In this document: positions 32,758-43,400 of the stretch, piece by piece
Layout: the number at the start of each line of letters is the position of its first letter
How positions within the stretch are numbered: position 1 is the stretch's first letter
Origin: Theileria orientalis strain Shintoku
Taxonomy: Eukaryota; Apicomplexa; Aconoidasida; Piroplasmida; Theileriidae
Reading direction: 5' to 3'
Assembly (NCBI RefSeq): GCF_000740895.1
Contig: NC_025261.1
Span: 744,001-808,000, forward strand
DNA: 64,000 nucleotides
Notes under the pieces: generated by a model
What the model saw: only the letters and a program-made list of their open reading frames with translations
The model's database searches: none
What the model was told of the DNA's origin: nothing
Program-made: the position numbers and the translations under genes

Positions 32758-33206
32758 AATTGCTAAAACAATTCAAATTTTAACATATGTAAGATTATAA
32801 CAAGTGATGATATATCGAAATAAAAATGCGGAAATTTAAGTGTGATGAATAAGGTAGGTGAAAATAGGTTGCGAGAATATGAGGTGACTGAGAGAGAGTA
32901 GGTGATGAATAAGGTATGTATGATGAAGTAAGTAGGTGATGAAAAGGGGTGATAACGGATATAAATAAGTAAGATAAAGTAATGAGATGTGAAATGGGTA
33001 AATAAAATAGTGTATGAATAATGTGCAATGGTTAGAACAAAAGGTGGCAGACCAATTAACATATATGTGTAATCAATCAATGCCGATAAAAGCAAGATTT
33101 AGAAAAATAACATAATAGGCTATACGGCCATAAATTTTTGTTAAAGTTAATCAAACCTATGTTGCTTCAATACAGTTTATATTTTTAATTTTCATACACA
33201 TGGGGA
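32758..33206. repeat. Cassette repeat 1: spacer between 5S and ABC transporter 1
   Basis: About 450 bases repeated at 40033-40437 and 45339-45789. It starts at the 5S 5' end and runs through a purine-rich tract built from TGATGAATAAGGTA-like pieces to GGCTATACGGCCATAAATTTTTG. Copy 1 and copy 3 share a further tail (GTTGCTTCAATACAGTTTAT) up to an ATGGGGA. It must contain the promoter and 5' UTR of the transporter, and probably upstream elements of 5S. Confidence 0.9.
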
Positions 33207-33236
33207 ACTGGTTGCATAATCATTTTATTTTTAAAA

Positions 33237-36200
33237 ATGGCTCCTAAGGATAAACGCGTACAAGGATGCGAAACTGATAGTTCTAAATTACTATGTTCTT
33301 CTAATGAGTATTCGGATTATACATTAGATAGAGATTTACACATGTTCTGGGAAAGCCGCTTATATGATAAATCCTTTTTTAAAAATAAAAATCAGGAAAA
33401 AAGGTTCAAATACCATGACGATAACACCATTTTTAAGTTTTTGTTTATGAACTGGGTCTATAAATGGGCTAGGTATATTTCAAAAGGGTACATTGAGCCT
33501 TACAAGTTACACCCCTTGCCCGTACCGGATCAAATATTGTACTGGCAGCCCATTTTTTCGAAACACGTTAGCGATGGCCTAATTAGACTGGAATTGTTCA
33601 AAACGCTGGATACTAGCTCGAAGGAACTGGACAGAAGACCAGCAGCCTATCGGAAGATATTTATAAGAGCTATATTCTTAACGTTTTGGAAAAGAACGCT
33701 CTTTGGACTCGTGGGCATCATAATTACGAACATTATGAGCATGAGTATCGCACTTTTGGTCAAAAAGCTACTTAAGATTCTAGGTGGAGAAGTCATAGAC
33801 CTTACGAAAACATTGTTGCTGGTTCTCGCTTTCGTCCTTTTTAACCTGATAGACGGACTGGTCTCGGATAACTTCATTTTCTACCTGTACAGGCTTATAA
33901 ACATGATTCAGTATTCGTTTTCCATCACCGTTTTTCAACTTGGAATATGCCACAGAAGGTATTATTATGATGACATAAATGGCTCCAATGACATAGCCGC
34001 GTGCAGAGAGATTCTGCACACGTGTTCTCCCGACTCAAATTGCTACAAAAATCCATTATTCTGCCCAGCTCTGAGGTATCAGAACAGAGACATAGGTCCG
34101 AAGATTTTCTCATTCGAGTTCATTGATTCGTACTATATTTCACTCTTTTTTGAATCGATGCTCTACATAGTTAACTTTCTGTCGAGGTTCATCTACGGAA
34201 TTATTTTGATGTCAATGCAACTCAGGGTCAACATGTGGGTTCTATACGTCGTTGGAATACTTTGCGTTATCATTATGACATCAATTGAAGCTTTAAACAC
34301 TTACGTATTGAATTTGATTTATCTACTCAAGGATTTCAGAATCAGTAAATGCATTGAGATCATTTCTGGTTTGCCAATCATTAACAAGATGCTATGCGAA
34401 GATATAGCAATGAATATTATTACCGAATGCAGAAATAACGAATTGATTTTGTTTTTGAGCAGAATATTTCTGACGCTCTTGAGCAAATCAATGTACATCG
34501 TTTTCACTAACATATCGTTTTACGTTTTGAAAAGAGGTTTCGTAAAGACGGTAACAGATGCCAGTATTATAACGGACATTGACACGTCAGGTTTTATGTC
34601 CACCTTTTATATATTTTTTAAAATTATGGATTCTATGAACATCTTGCCTCACTCTATTAAAAGGATCACGACCTCATACACATCATTCGGCAGGGTCAGA
34701 AGATTTGCAAAGAGGTGCTCCCCTAACTTTTACATTAGTGACAATAAGTACACTGGTTCAGTGAAAGCCTCTTCAAACGTAGTTCAGGTGACCGATGAAG
34801 TTCCGAATGACGCTGTTGTATATTATAAGGACGCCTCGTTTGCATGGGTTTGTTCGAGCAAGGACTTGTTGGATTACAACTACGAGCCTTCGCTCAACAA
34901 TGTTAATTTTCAACTGAAACGGGGCGAGATTGCCATAATTACTGGTGCTCAGGGTTCTGGTAAATCTAACTTCATAAAGTCAATGCTTGGTGAGATGACT
35001 CTGGTTGGTGGGTCAATGGCTGTTGTTCCATTGCACACATCAATGCCCATATTTTATGCTTCACAGGATATATGGTTACATCAGGGCACCATCAGATCAA
35101 ACATCACATTTGGCTATCGCTTCGACGAACAGATATACAACACGGTGTTGAAGGCAGTTGAACTTCAGTCTGATATATCCACTTGGGAGAAGGGTGACCT
35201 CCGTGTCGTATCTGACAACGCCCACACTCTGAGTGGTGGTCAGCGTGTGAGAATGGAAATGGCTCGTGCCATATATGCCTATCTCATATTCCACCAGGTT
35301 AACTCTGACTACAACAACGGCAAGTGCTCATTCTTGATGTGCCTCGACTCACCCTTCCACGGTCTCGATCCTTTCGTCTCGAAAACTGTGTTCAACAATT
35401 TGTTTAACATCAAGACTGGAGTACTCATCAAGGACGATCTTTCTGTGGTCTTATCTTCTACTAGACGTTACCTCCACACTTGTCTCGAACCATCAGGTTT
35501 AAAAGGGGCTCCCAATCCTCCAATATATCGAATAAAGAACGAGTCTTTGAAATTCTTTTGTTATTTGCACGATTTCATTAATAACAAGGTTCACACCCCC
35601 GAAGACTTCAAGTACTTGTCGACGAACACTGGTCCTTATCAATTGAACCTTTTAACTCGTGACATGTTGAATTTGTGTTCATCTGGTTCTACTACTAGGC
35701 TTGGTCGCAGGGAGGTCACTAGAACTAAGTACGACAAATCGTTCAAGTCGTTTGTTAGGGATGAGTTATCTGGTGTCAAGTTCAATCCGTACTTCGTTTA
35801 CATGAGGCCAGCCTTATCACTTTTTATTATTTTTATAATTATAACTGTTGTTTACACTGTAATGGACAATGCTAAGTTTATTCTTTCAACCGACTTATCT
35901 GACTACATCAAAAAGAACATTGACAAGTTTAACAGTGGTTCTTTTGTTGATTTTGAAAGGGTTAAATCTCGGTGCAATACTTCATTGTTCATTATTCTGG
36001 TTATCACCACGATAATCGTTGTGTTGACGGTCACATCAACAGTATTATTTTCGGCGTCCTGTATAGTATCATCTCGTAAAATTCACGAGTATTGCATCAA
36101 TTCAATATTCAAAAACAGTTCATCTGTGATTAAAATAAAGAAACAAGTCAGTCAAATTATCACGTATCTGTCTTGTGACATTTTTCAGATAGATGAGGGC

Positions 36201-37889
36201 TTCGGCTACGCTATTTCTTCTTCTCTCATGCTTTTGATAGAAACACTGATTAGCATCATGACGCTTTGTTACATCATGCCTCTCTCGATTCCGTTCGTTT
36301 CGGTCTCACTTGTGATCATCTACAAGTGTGTGTTCTCGAAATACATCAACAGCTCCAGAAACTTGCAAATGGGCTCCTTGGAATCGATGTCGCACATCAA
36401 CGCGATCTGCGAAAATGGCATTACCGGATCATGTATGTACAGAGGCTTTAAAAAGGAGTCTGAGTTCATGGATAGCCTCATTGAACACACCGATTATTAC
36501 ATGAGATGCAGGTTTTTGCACAAGGCGATAGTTACATGGTCGACGATAATGTCAAACTGGATATTCTCAACGACCCTGCTGTTTCTGATCATCCCAGTAT
36601 TTTGCAACAAGTACACGAAGTATAAAATTGGCGTCGGACACTTCGCCCTCGGCCTTTCGGTGAGTATCAACATCATTAAAACGTTCACGAGTTACTCCAT
36701 GAGCATTGCGAGGCTGGAGATTTACATGTGCTCGATTCAGAGGTTCCAGTACTTCATCCCCCCGGGCCAGAAACTGAAGTTCGGAAAGTCCATGAACTGC
36801 CACGAAGAGTTCGTTCTAAATCCGGGCAACAAGGCTTACGCGGATGTGTATAAGAAGCATTTGTTGAAGAGAAGATCGGCGGAGTTCAAGGCCGACGACA
36901 GAAGGTTCCAGGCTCTAAGGCGCTTCTTTTTCAACCCCAAGATCAACGTCTTAAACGTGGACCGCTACGTGGCGCCTGAGCACTCTGGCATTGAATTGAA
37001 GGACGTGTGTGTGTACACGACCCCAGATCATAACCAGGAGGGCATGATCTTGAAAAACATCAACGTCGCCGCCCACCGAGGAGACATAGTGGGAATAATC
37101 GGGAGGACCGGCTCCGGTAAGACTACTCTTCTATCGGTGCTCGAGAACTCCATGAGGAACAGGACAGGGCAGGTAATCTTGGACGGAATGGACCTCAACA
37201 ACATTCCCAAGGTGGTTCTGGGTCAGATACTCGGCGTTCTTCCCCAGCTTCCCTTCGTGTTCAAAGGGTGGACCATCCGCAGGTTCCTGGACCCTAGAAA
37301 GCTGTTCAGCGACGAGGAGATTAACCAAGCTCTAGATTTGTGCGGCCTCCTCGATTTCGTCAACGACCTACAGGGCGGGAAGAAGCTAGATACCATAATA
37401 TTGCCCGAGGACGTTTCAATATCAAAATCTAAATCTAAAACAAAAACACAAAACAAGAACCCATACCCCTCCAAATCATTTAAGTCTGAGCGGTCACTCA
37501 CGATGGAGTGCCTCAGGAACTACTACATCAACAGCGACATGGCTCTGTCCAACACGCAGCTGAGGACGCTCGCGTTCACTCGTCTGGTGCTGTACAGGCA
37601 GTTTTACAGAATAATTCTCGTGGATGAGCCTCCATCCGAGAACGTGATGGACCAACCCAACTTCCAGGATGTCGAGATCGGCATTCCCATATACGACTTG
37701 CTCCAGAAGTACTTCAGGCACTGCACGACGTTCGTGACGGCTCACGACGACAATGCTTTGAACATGTGTTCGTTAATTTGGGTCGTCCACAAGGGCTCTC
37801 TCATAATGAGCTATGAAAAGGAAAACATTGACATATCTCTTACAATAGCAAGCTTAATGCAACACTGCGTAGGAACAGATGAATTTTAG
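33237..37889 (+). CDS. ABCC-type ABC transporter, tandem copy 1
   Basis: Single exon, 1,550 residues, full transporter TMD1-NBD1-TMD2-NBD2. NBD1: Walker A GAQGSGKS (570-577), canonical signature LSGGQ (665-669), Walker B CLDSPF with Ser at the catalytic Glu position (705), no H-loop His (LSSTRR). NBD2: Walker A GRTGSGKT (1289-1296), signature degenerate (LSNTQ), catalytic Glu present in LVDEPP (1464), H-loop His in TAHDD (1503). So one composite ATP site is competent and the other degenerate, as in CFTR/MRP proteins. Substrate unknown; drug, conjugate or lipid export are family roles. Its stop is 26 bases from the end of SF3A1. NBD2 is GC-richer than the N-terminal half. Confidence 0.93.
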   Translation: MAPKDKRVQGCETDSSKLLCSSNEYSDYTLDRDLHMFWESRLYDKSFFKNKNQEKRFKYHDDNTIFKFLFMNWVYKWARYISKGYIEPYKLHPLPVPDQILYWQPIFSKHVSDGLIRLELFKTLDTSSKELDRRPAAYRKIFIRAIFLTFWKRTLFGLVGIIITNIMSMSIALLVKKLLKILGGEVIDLTKTLLLVLAFVLFNLIDGLVSDNFIFYLYRLINMIQYSFSITVFQLGICHRRYYYDDINGSNDIAACREILHTCSPDSNCYKNPLFCPALRYQNRDIGPKIFSFEFIDSYYISLFFESMLYIVNFLSRFIYGIILMSMQLRVNMWVLYVVGILCVIIMTSIEALNTYVLNLIYLLKDFRISKCIEIISGLPIINKMLCEDIAMNIITECRNNELILFLSRIFLTLLSKSMYIVFTNISFYVLKRGFVKTVTDASIITDIDTSGFMSTFYIFFKIMDSMNILPHSIKRITTSYTSFGRVRRFAKRCSPNFYISDNKYTGSVKASSNVVQVTDEVPNDAVVYYKDASFAWVCSSKDLLDYNYEPSLNNVNFQLKRGEIAIITGAQGSGKSNFIKSMLGEMTLVGGSMAVVPLHTSMPIFYASQDIWLHQGTIRSNITFGYRFDEQIYNTVLKAVELQSDISTWEKGDLRVVSDNAHTLSGGQRVRMEMARAIYAYLIFHQVNSDYNNGKCSFLMCLDSPFHGLDPFVSKTVFNNLFNIKTGVLIKDDLSVVLSSTRRYLHTCLEPSGLKGAPNPPIYRIKNESLKFFCYLHDFINNKVHTPEDFKYLSTNTGPYQLNLLTRDMLNLCSSGSTTRLGRREVTRTKYDKSFKSFVRDELSGVKFNPYFVYMRPALSLFIIFIIITVVYTVMDNAKFILSTDLSDYIKKNIDKFNSGSFVDFERVKSRCNTSLFIILVITTIIVVLTVTSTVLFSASCIVSSRKIHEYCINSIFKNSSSVIKIKKQVSQIITYLSCDIFQIDEGFGYAISSSLMLLIETLISIMTLCYIMPLSIPFVSVSLVIIYKCVFSKYINSSRNLQMGSLESMSHINAICENGITGSCMYRGFKKESEFMDSLIEHTDYYMRCRFLHKAIVTWSTIMSNWIFSTTLLFLIIPVFCNKYTKYKIGVGHFALGLSVSINIIKTFTSYSMSIARLEIYMCSIQRFQYFIPPGQKLKFGKSMNCHEEFVLNPGNKAYADVYKKHLLKRRSAEFKADDRRFQALRRFFFNPKINVLNVDRYVAPEHSGIELKDVCVYTTPDHNQEGMILKNINVAAHRGDIVGIIGRTGSGKTTLLSVLENSMRNRTGQVILDGMDLNNIPKVVLGQILGVLPQLPFVFKGWTIRRFLDPRKLFSDEEINQALDLCGLLDFVNDLQGGKKLDTIILPEDVSISKSKSKTKTQNKNPYPSKSFKSERSLTMECLRNYYINSDMALSNTQLRTLAFTRLVLYRQFYRIILVDEPPSENVMDQPNFQDVEIGIPIYDLLQKYFRHCTTFVTAHDDNALNMCSLIWVVHKGSLIMSYEKENIDISLTIASLMQHCVGTDEF
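34827..35458 (+). repeat. Gene-conversion tract in NBD1, copy 1
   Basis: A 632-bp segment covering Walker A to just past Walker B that reads the same, synonymous sites included, at 42112-42743 and 47415-48046, apart from one base in copy 2 (CGG to CGC). There are no indels. Sequence outside diverges sharply. Confidence 0.93.
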
Positions 37890-37915
37890 TTTAATATATT
37901 AAGTTTTACTCCATG

Positions 37916-39846
37916 TTATACCTTCTTTCTCTTGGCGTCGTTTAGGTTTATGTACTGGTTCCCCTCAGTGTGGTCCTTGATCTATAAATGCTCGTTTGAT
38001 GCCATCTACTAACCTCTTCCTCGGGAGATCCGAATATGTCAGGCCTGCGTGCCACGAGACTCGATAGGTTGCTTCCAACATCTGTGAAATAGGTTAGTTT
38101 AGTGCTATGGGCTCAGCTACGGTCACTGGATAATGCTCAATAGTTAATTACAGTATCTTGGTCGCTAGGTGGCGTAAACCGTTCCCACTGGTGTGTAACC
38201 ACGTAAGTAACGTACCCTCGAGCGGCGCCAGTGCTGAGTCGAGCATGGCCTTCTCCATAAACTTGTCCTTTTGCTCCCTGAAACAGCATATGACGCTTTC
38301 AACTCACTTCCACTTCGGGTCCAGGAGTAAAATTCTCAGGTGTTCCGACATTTCTGAGGACGGGACCATCTGGCCTGTGATTGGACACTTTTGCATCACG
38401 GTGTCCGACGACTTCCTTGTCCTCGAATACGTTCTCTTGACCTTGATCACCTCGTCTCCATCCTGTGAAAGTGTTATGTTAAAGCAGGTGTAGATATACA
38501 CACTAGGTAGGCACAGGCATTAGCAGGCAAACGTAACTGAATAACAAACACATATGAATTTGACAGGTAAAACACTGGGCAATGTGCAAATTCACCCACC
38601 TGGACTATTCTTGTGTCGTCTCTCACTGGCTTAGTCGACACTGGCGGGTCCGAGAACTTGGACGGCTGCGCTGAGGCTTCCTCAGCTTCGGCCTTCGACG
38701 GAGTCTCCGCCTTCTCAGCTGGAACTTCAGGCTGAACGAGCTGCTCTGAAAGTTGAATTTTGCTATCGATTTCCGCAATGTCGTTGACGAGGGGCACCTA
38801 AAAACGTTTATTGCATTGGCGCGCACCTCTTTAAGCTCCACTTCCGCCTTCGGCGCGAAGAGCGAATTGTACGAGAACCTCAGCAGTGCGTCTGGGTTTG
38901 AGAAGTCTATTGGCACCGGCAGGTCTTCGTCCACCTGTACGCAGTGATGTGTGTGCTTATATATTGCTCCTTACGTCGTTGAACTTTATGGTCTCCGCTA
39001 TAAAGAATGAATACCAGTCGAGCGACATCATCTCCAGCTTCTCCTCCTTCTTCCTCGCCTCTTCCGACTCCAGCTTTTCTGCTTCGTTTGCGTCCCAGTC
39101 CGCGCGTTTCTGGCACAGTTGCAGGTAATATAGTCTGTCCTTGCCTATCTGGTTCAGCTTTTCTATCTGCGCCTTCGGCGGCACTAGGCACTTTGTGTAC
39201 GAGTCCGTTATGTTGCTGAAAAAGCTGAACAGGTAGTGCGATGGGTTCAAAAAATCGTATTGTGGGTTGTTTTTTTCTCGTTTATTTAGGTCAACTAGGA
39301 ACTTGTGCCCGTTCCTCGCCACAAACAGCGCAGTATTCTTTATTATTTCCCTATAAACATCGTTAGAACACAGTCTTATTAAATCTATCAATACACTTAC
39401 AGGTCTAAAGATGAAATAAACGGAAGTGTATGTGTAAATAAGTCTTCTTCCGGCTTTTGAAGCGATTCTGTAGCAGATCTGAAGTCCGATAGCGCCAGTA
39501 ATCTTTCTTTGTGTTTATTTTTTAATTCGAGTCGTTTTCGTTTATCTAGGATCGCTTGTGGAATTGAGGGGTTTATTTCCGGCACTAAAAAAAGCTTTAA
39601 AGGAGAAGAAGGAATCTTACCTTTGTTACCCTGGAGCTCTGAGAGCTTCAATTTATAGTAAAGATGATAGGCATTTTGGGGATCCAGAAAACTAAATTTA
39701 TTGTTATTAGAACCTGCTGATTTTGATTGATCGAATCGAATGCGATTTTCAAAATGATGGCCATTTTTGGCAACAAACTGAGCAGTCTTGTCAATGACAG
39801 ATCTGATGTATAAAGGAGGAAAAATAACCTCTTCCGGTGTTGACAT
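37916..39846 (-). CDS. SF3A1: Splicing factor 3A subunit 1 (SF3A1/PRP21)
   Basis: About nine exons, roughly 490-500 residues. SURP1 (VIDKTAQFVAKNGHHFENRI) and SURP2 (IIKNTALFVARNGHKFLVDL, then YDFLNPSHYLFSFF) are unmistakable, followed by the SF3A3-binding helix region, LDWYSFFIAETIKF, and a C-terminal CPITGQMVPSSEMSEHLRILLLDPKW as in SF3A1. The ubiquitin-like domain at the extreme C-terminus of animal SF3A1 is absent; the protein ends INLNDAKRKKV. SF3a joins SF3b on U2 snRNP, with SF3B4 encoded about 34 kb away. It sits between ABC copies 1 and 2 on the opposite strand; its start is only about 65 bases from the end of 5S copy 2. Confidence 0.92.
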
Positions 39847-39911
39847 TGTTAAAATAAATATTATTATTGTTTATTTATATTAGTGTATATTAATTTAATA
39901 TAATAAAAAAG

Positions 39912-40032
39912 GCTGTCGGCACCCAAAGGTGTTCCCGGGCGGTCCCCCACCCCAGTACTATCCGGGCCTAGCGCCGCTTGACTTCGGAGTTCGGATGGGA
40001 TCCGGTATATTCGACGCAGTATGGCCAACAGC
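39912..40032 (-). rRNA. 5S ribosomal RNA, copy 2
   Basis: Same 121-nt sequence, strand and T-run as copy 1. Its 3' flank continues without a break into the 5' end of SF3A1, so this copy probably holds the ancestral junction. Confidence 0.96.
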
Positions 40033-40437
40033 AATTGCTAAAACAATTCAAATTTTAACATATGTAAGATTATAACAAGTGATGATATATCGAAATAAAA
40101 ATGCGGAAATTTAAGTGTGATGAATAAGGTAGGTGAAAATAGGTGATGAGAATATGAGGTGACTGAGAGAGAGTAGGTGATGAATAAGGTATGTATGATG
40201 AAGTAAGTAGGTGATGAAAAGGGGTGATAACGGATATAAATAAGTAAGATAAAGTAATGAGATGTGAAATGGGTAAATAAAATAGTGTATGAATAATGTG
40301 CAATGGTTAGAACAAAAGGTGGCAGACCAATTAACATATATATGTGTAATCAATCAATGCCGATAAAAGCAAGATTTAGAAAAATAACATAATAGGCTAT
40401 ACGGCCATAAATTTTTGTTAAAGTTAATCAAATCGAT
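40033..40437. repeat. Cassette repeat 2: spacer between 5S and ABC transporter 2
   Basis: Counterpart of 32758-33206. It differs at a few bases, for example GGTGATGAG where copies 1 and 3 read GGTTGCGAG, and diverges after AAATCGAT, so it lacks the shared tail of copies 1 and 3. Confidence 0.9.
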
Positions 40438-40491
40438 TTATATTAATTAAGTTTTAATTTGTTTTTTTGTACAATAGATGGGGACTAATAT

Positions 40492-43400
40492 ATGATGTTG
40501 TATTTTTTTAGTTATAAATGTAGTATATCCACCAGTTCAATCGATTCACCAATGGAATCACCCAGTATTTATGGTCATATTCCTGATAAGGACCGTCAGG
40601 AAGATGGCCTGGGTGCTGATCTTGATTATCCATTTTGGGAGAGTTACTTATATGACAAAACATTCTTTAAGGATAAAAATCAGGACAAAAAGTTCAGATA
40701 TTACGACCTGAGTAATTTTCTGAAGTTTTTTTTCTTCGATTGGGTTTATAGATGGTCTAAGTGCGCATCGACTAGATTTATAGAATCATACAAGTTACAC
40801 CCTTTGCCAGTTTCTGACCAGATACTTCGCTGGCAGCCAGTATTTTCGAAACATGTGAGTGACGGGTTAGTTAGACTGGAGTTGTTTAAAACACCGAAGT
40901 CCCATACCGGAAATTTGGGCAAAACCTCGGCATACAGGTTCGTCCTGTTGCGAGCTATATTCCTCACTTTTTGGAAAAGGACTTTGATTGGACTCATGGG
41001 CATAATAATTACGAATATTATGAGCATGAGTATAGCAATTCTGGTCAAAAAACTGCTTGGAATTCTAAACGACCAAACTACAAGCCTCGCTAAGACGATC
41101 TTACTATTGTTTGCCATTATATTGTTCAACCTCGTCGATGGACTGGTGGTGGATAATATAACGTTTTACTTATACAGACTGATATACATCATTCAATGTT
41201 GTGCCTCAATAACTATGTTTCAGCACGGGCTGTGCCACAGGCGCAACTTTTCAAACGACGTGAACGGTTCAAACTATCTTGGGGTTTGCAATCAGGTCCT
41301 ACACACTTGTTCTCCTGATTCGAAGTGCTCCCAGAATCCTTTGTTCTGTCAGGCTCTGCGATACCAAAACAAGGAACTAAACGCTAGAATTGTCACCTTC
41401 CAGTTCAGCGACTGCTACTACATTTCCATGTGTTTGGAGTCCTTAATCTACATTGTCAACTTCCTGACCAGCTTCATTCACGGCATAATTTTAATGTCGT
41501 TGCAATTTAAGATTAAACTGTGGATTTTGTATTTCATCGGAGTTCCCTTTGTTGTCGTAATGGTGTTTGTGGAGGCTTTGAACTCTTACTTCCTGAGCGT
41601 GGCGTACGTTGTTAAGGATTTTAGAATCAGCAAGAGTATTGAAATAGTCTCGTCGCTGCCCATTATCATTAAAATGGCTTTTGATCGTATTGCGATGAAT
41701 ATTATCACCGAATGCAGAAATAGTGAGCTTTTGTTCTTTTTAATAAGATATTTTTTAACATTTTTAAACACATCACTTTTCGTCGTTTTCACAAACATAT
41801 CATTTTACATTTTAAAGAAATGTTTCGTAAAGGCTGTAAATGAAGCCACCGTTATCACACAAATCGACACTGCAGGATTCATGTCAACATTCTATATATT
41901 ACTGCAAATCATCGAGTCGATGTTTCTAGTTCCAAACTCATTCAGGGTAATTTCAAGTTCATATGTAGCGTACCGAAGGGTGGGCAAGTATTTAAAAAGG
42001 TGCTCCCCTAACTTTTACATTAGTGACAATAAGTACACTGGTTCAGTGAAAGCCTCTTCAAACGTAGTTCAGGTGACCGATGAAGTTCCGAATGACGCTG
42101 TTGTATATTATAAGGACGCCTCGTTTGCATGGGTTTGTTCGAGCAAGGACTTGTTGGATTACAACTACGAGCCTTCGCTCAACAATGTTAATTTTCAACT
42201 GAAACGCGGCGAGATTGCCATAATTACTGGTGCTCAGGGTTCTGGTAAATCTAACTTCATAAAGTCAATGCTTGGTGAGATGACTCTGGTTGGTGGGTCA
42301 ATGGCTGTTGTTCCATTGCACACATCAATGCCCATATTTTATGCTTCACAGGATATATGGTTACATCAGGGCACCATCAGATCAAACATCACATTTGGCT
42401 ATCGCTTCGACGAACAGATATACAACACGGTGTTGAAGGCAGTTGAACTTCAGTCTGATATATCCACTTGGGAGAAGGGTGACCTCCGTGTCGTATCTGA
42501 CAACGCCCACACTCTGAGTGGTGGTCAGCGTGTGAGAATGGAAATGGCTCGTGCCATATATGCCTATCTCATATTCCACCAGGTTAACTCTGACTACAAC
42601 AACGGCAAGTGCTCATTCTTGATGTGCCTCGACTCACCCTTCCACGGTCTCGATCCTTTCGTCTCGAAAACTGTGTTCAACAATTTGTTTAACATCAAGA
42701 CTGGAGTACTCATCAAGGACGATCTTTCTGTGGTCTTATCTTCTACTAGACGTTACCTCCACACTTGTCTCGAACCATCAGGTTTAAAAGGGGCTCCCAA
42801 TTTTCCAATATATCGAATAAAGAACGAGTCTTTGAAATTCTTTTGTTATTTGCACGATTTCATTAATAACAAGGTTCACACCCCCGAAGACTTCAAGTAC
42901 TTGTCGACGAACACTGGTCCTTATCAATTGAACCTTTTAACTCGTGACATGTTGAATTTGTGTTCATCTGGTTCTACTACTAGGCTTGGTCGCAGGGAGG
43001 TCACTAGAACTAAGTACGACAAATCGTTCAAGTCGTTTGTTAGGGATGAGTTATCTGGTGTCAAGTTCAATCCGTACTTCGTTTACATGAAACCCGCTTT
43101 AGCGTTGTTCACGCTCTTTATCGCTCTCACGTTCATTTTTACTATTATGGATAATCTAAAATTTGTGCTGTCGTCTAACTTATCTGATTTTATCACTAAT
43201 AAAATCGGTGAATTCAACAGTGGTTCTTTTGTTGACTTTGAAAAGGTTAAATCTCGGTGCAATACTTCATTGTTCATTATTCTGATTATCACCACGATAA
43301 TCGTTGTTTTAGCAGTAATATCCACAATTCTGTTCTCAATATCCTGTATAGTATCATCTCGTAAAATTCACGAGTATTGCATCAATTCAATATTCAAAAA

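Noticed and set aside
32763..33095. Hydrophobic frame of about 99-110 codons on the minus strand, present in all three 5S-ABC spacers (also 40038-40337 and 45344-45643)
   Set aside because: It is kept only because the DNA block is repeated. Its Thr/Ser/Tyr/His/Phe-rich composition follows from the purine-rich tandem pieces of the opposite strand, and a second frame is equally open.
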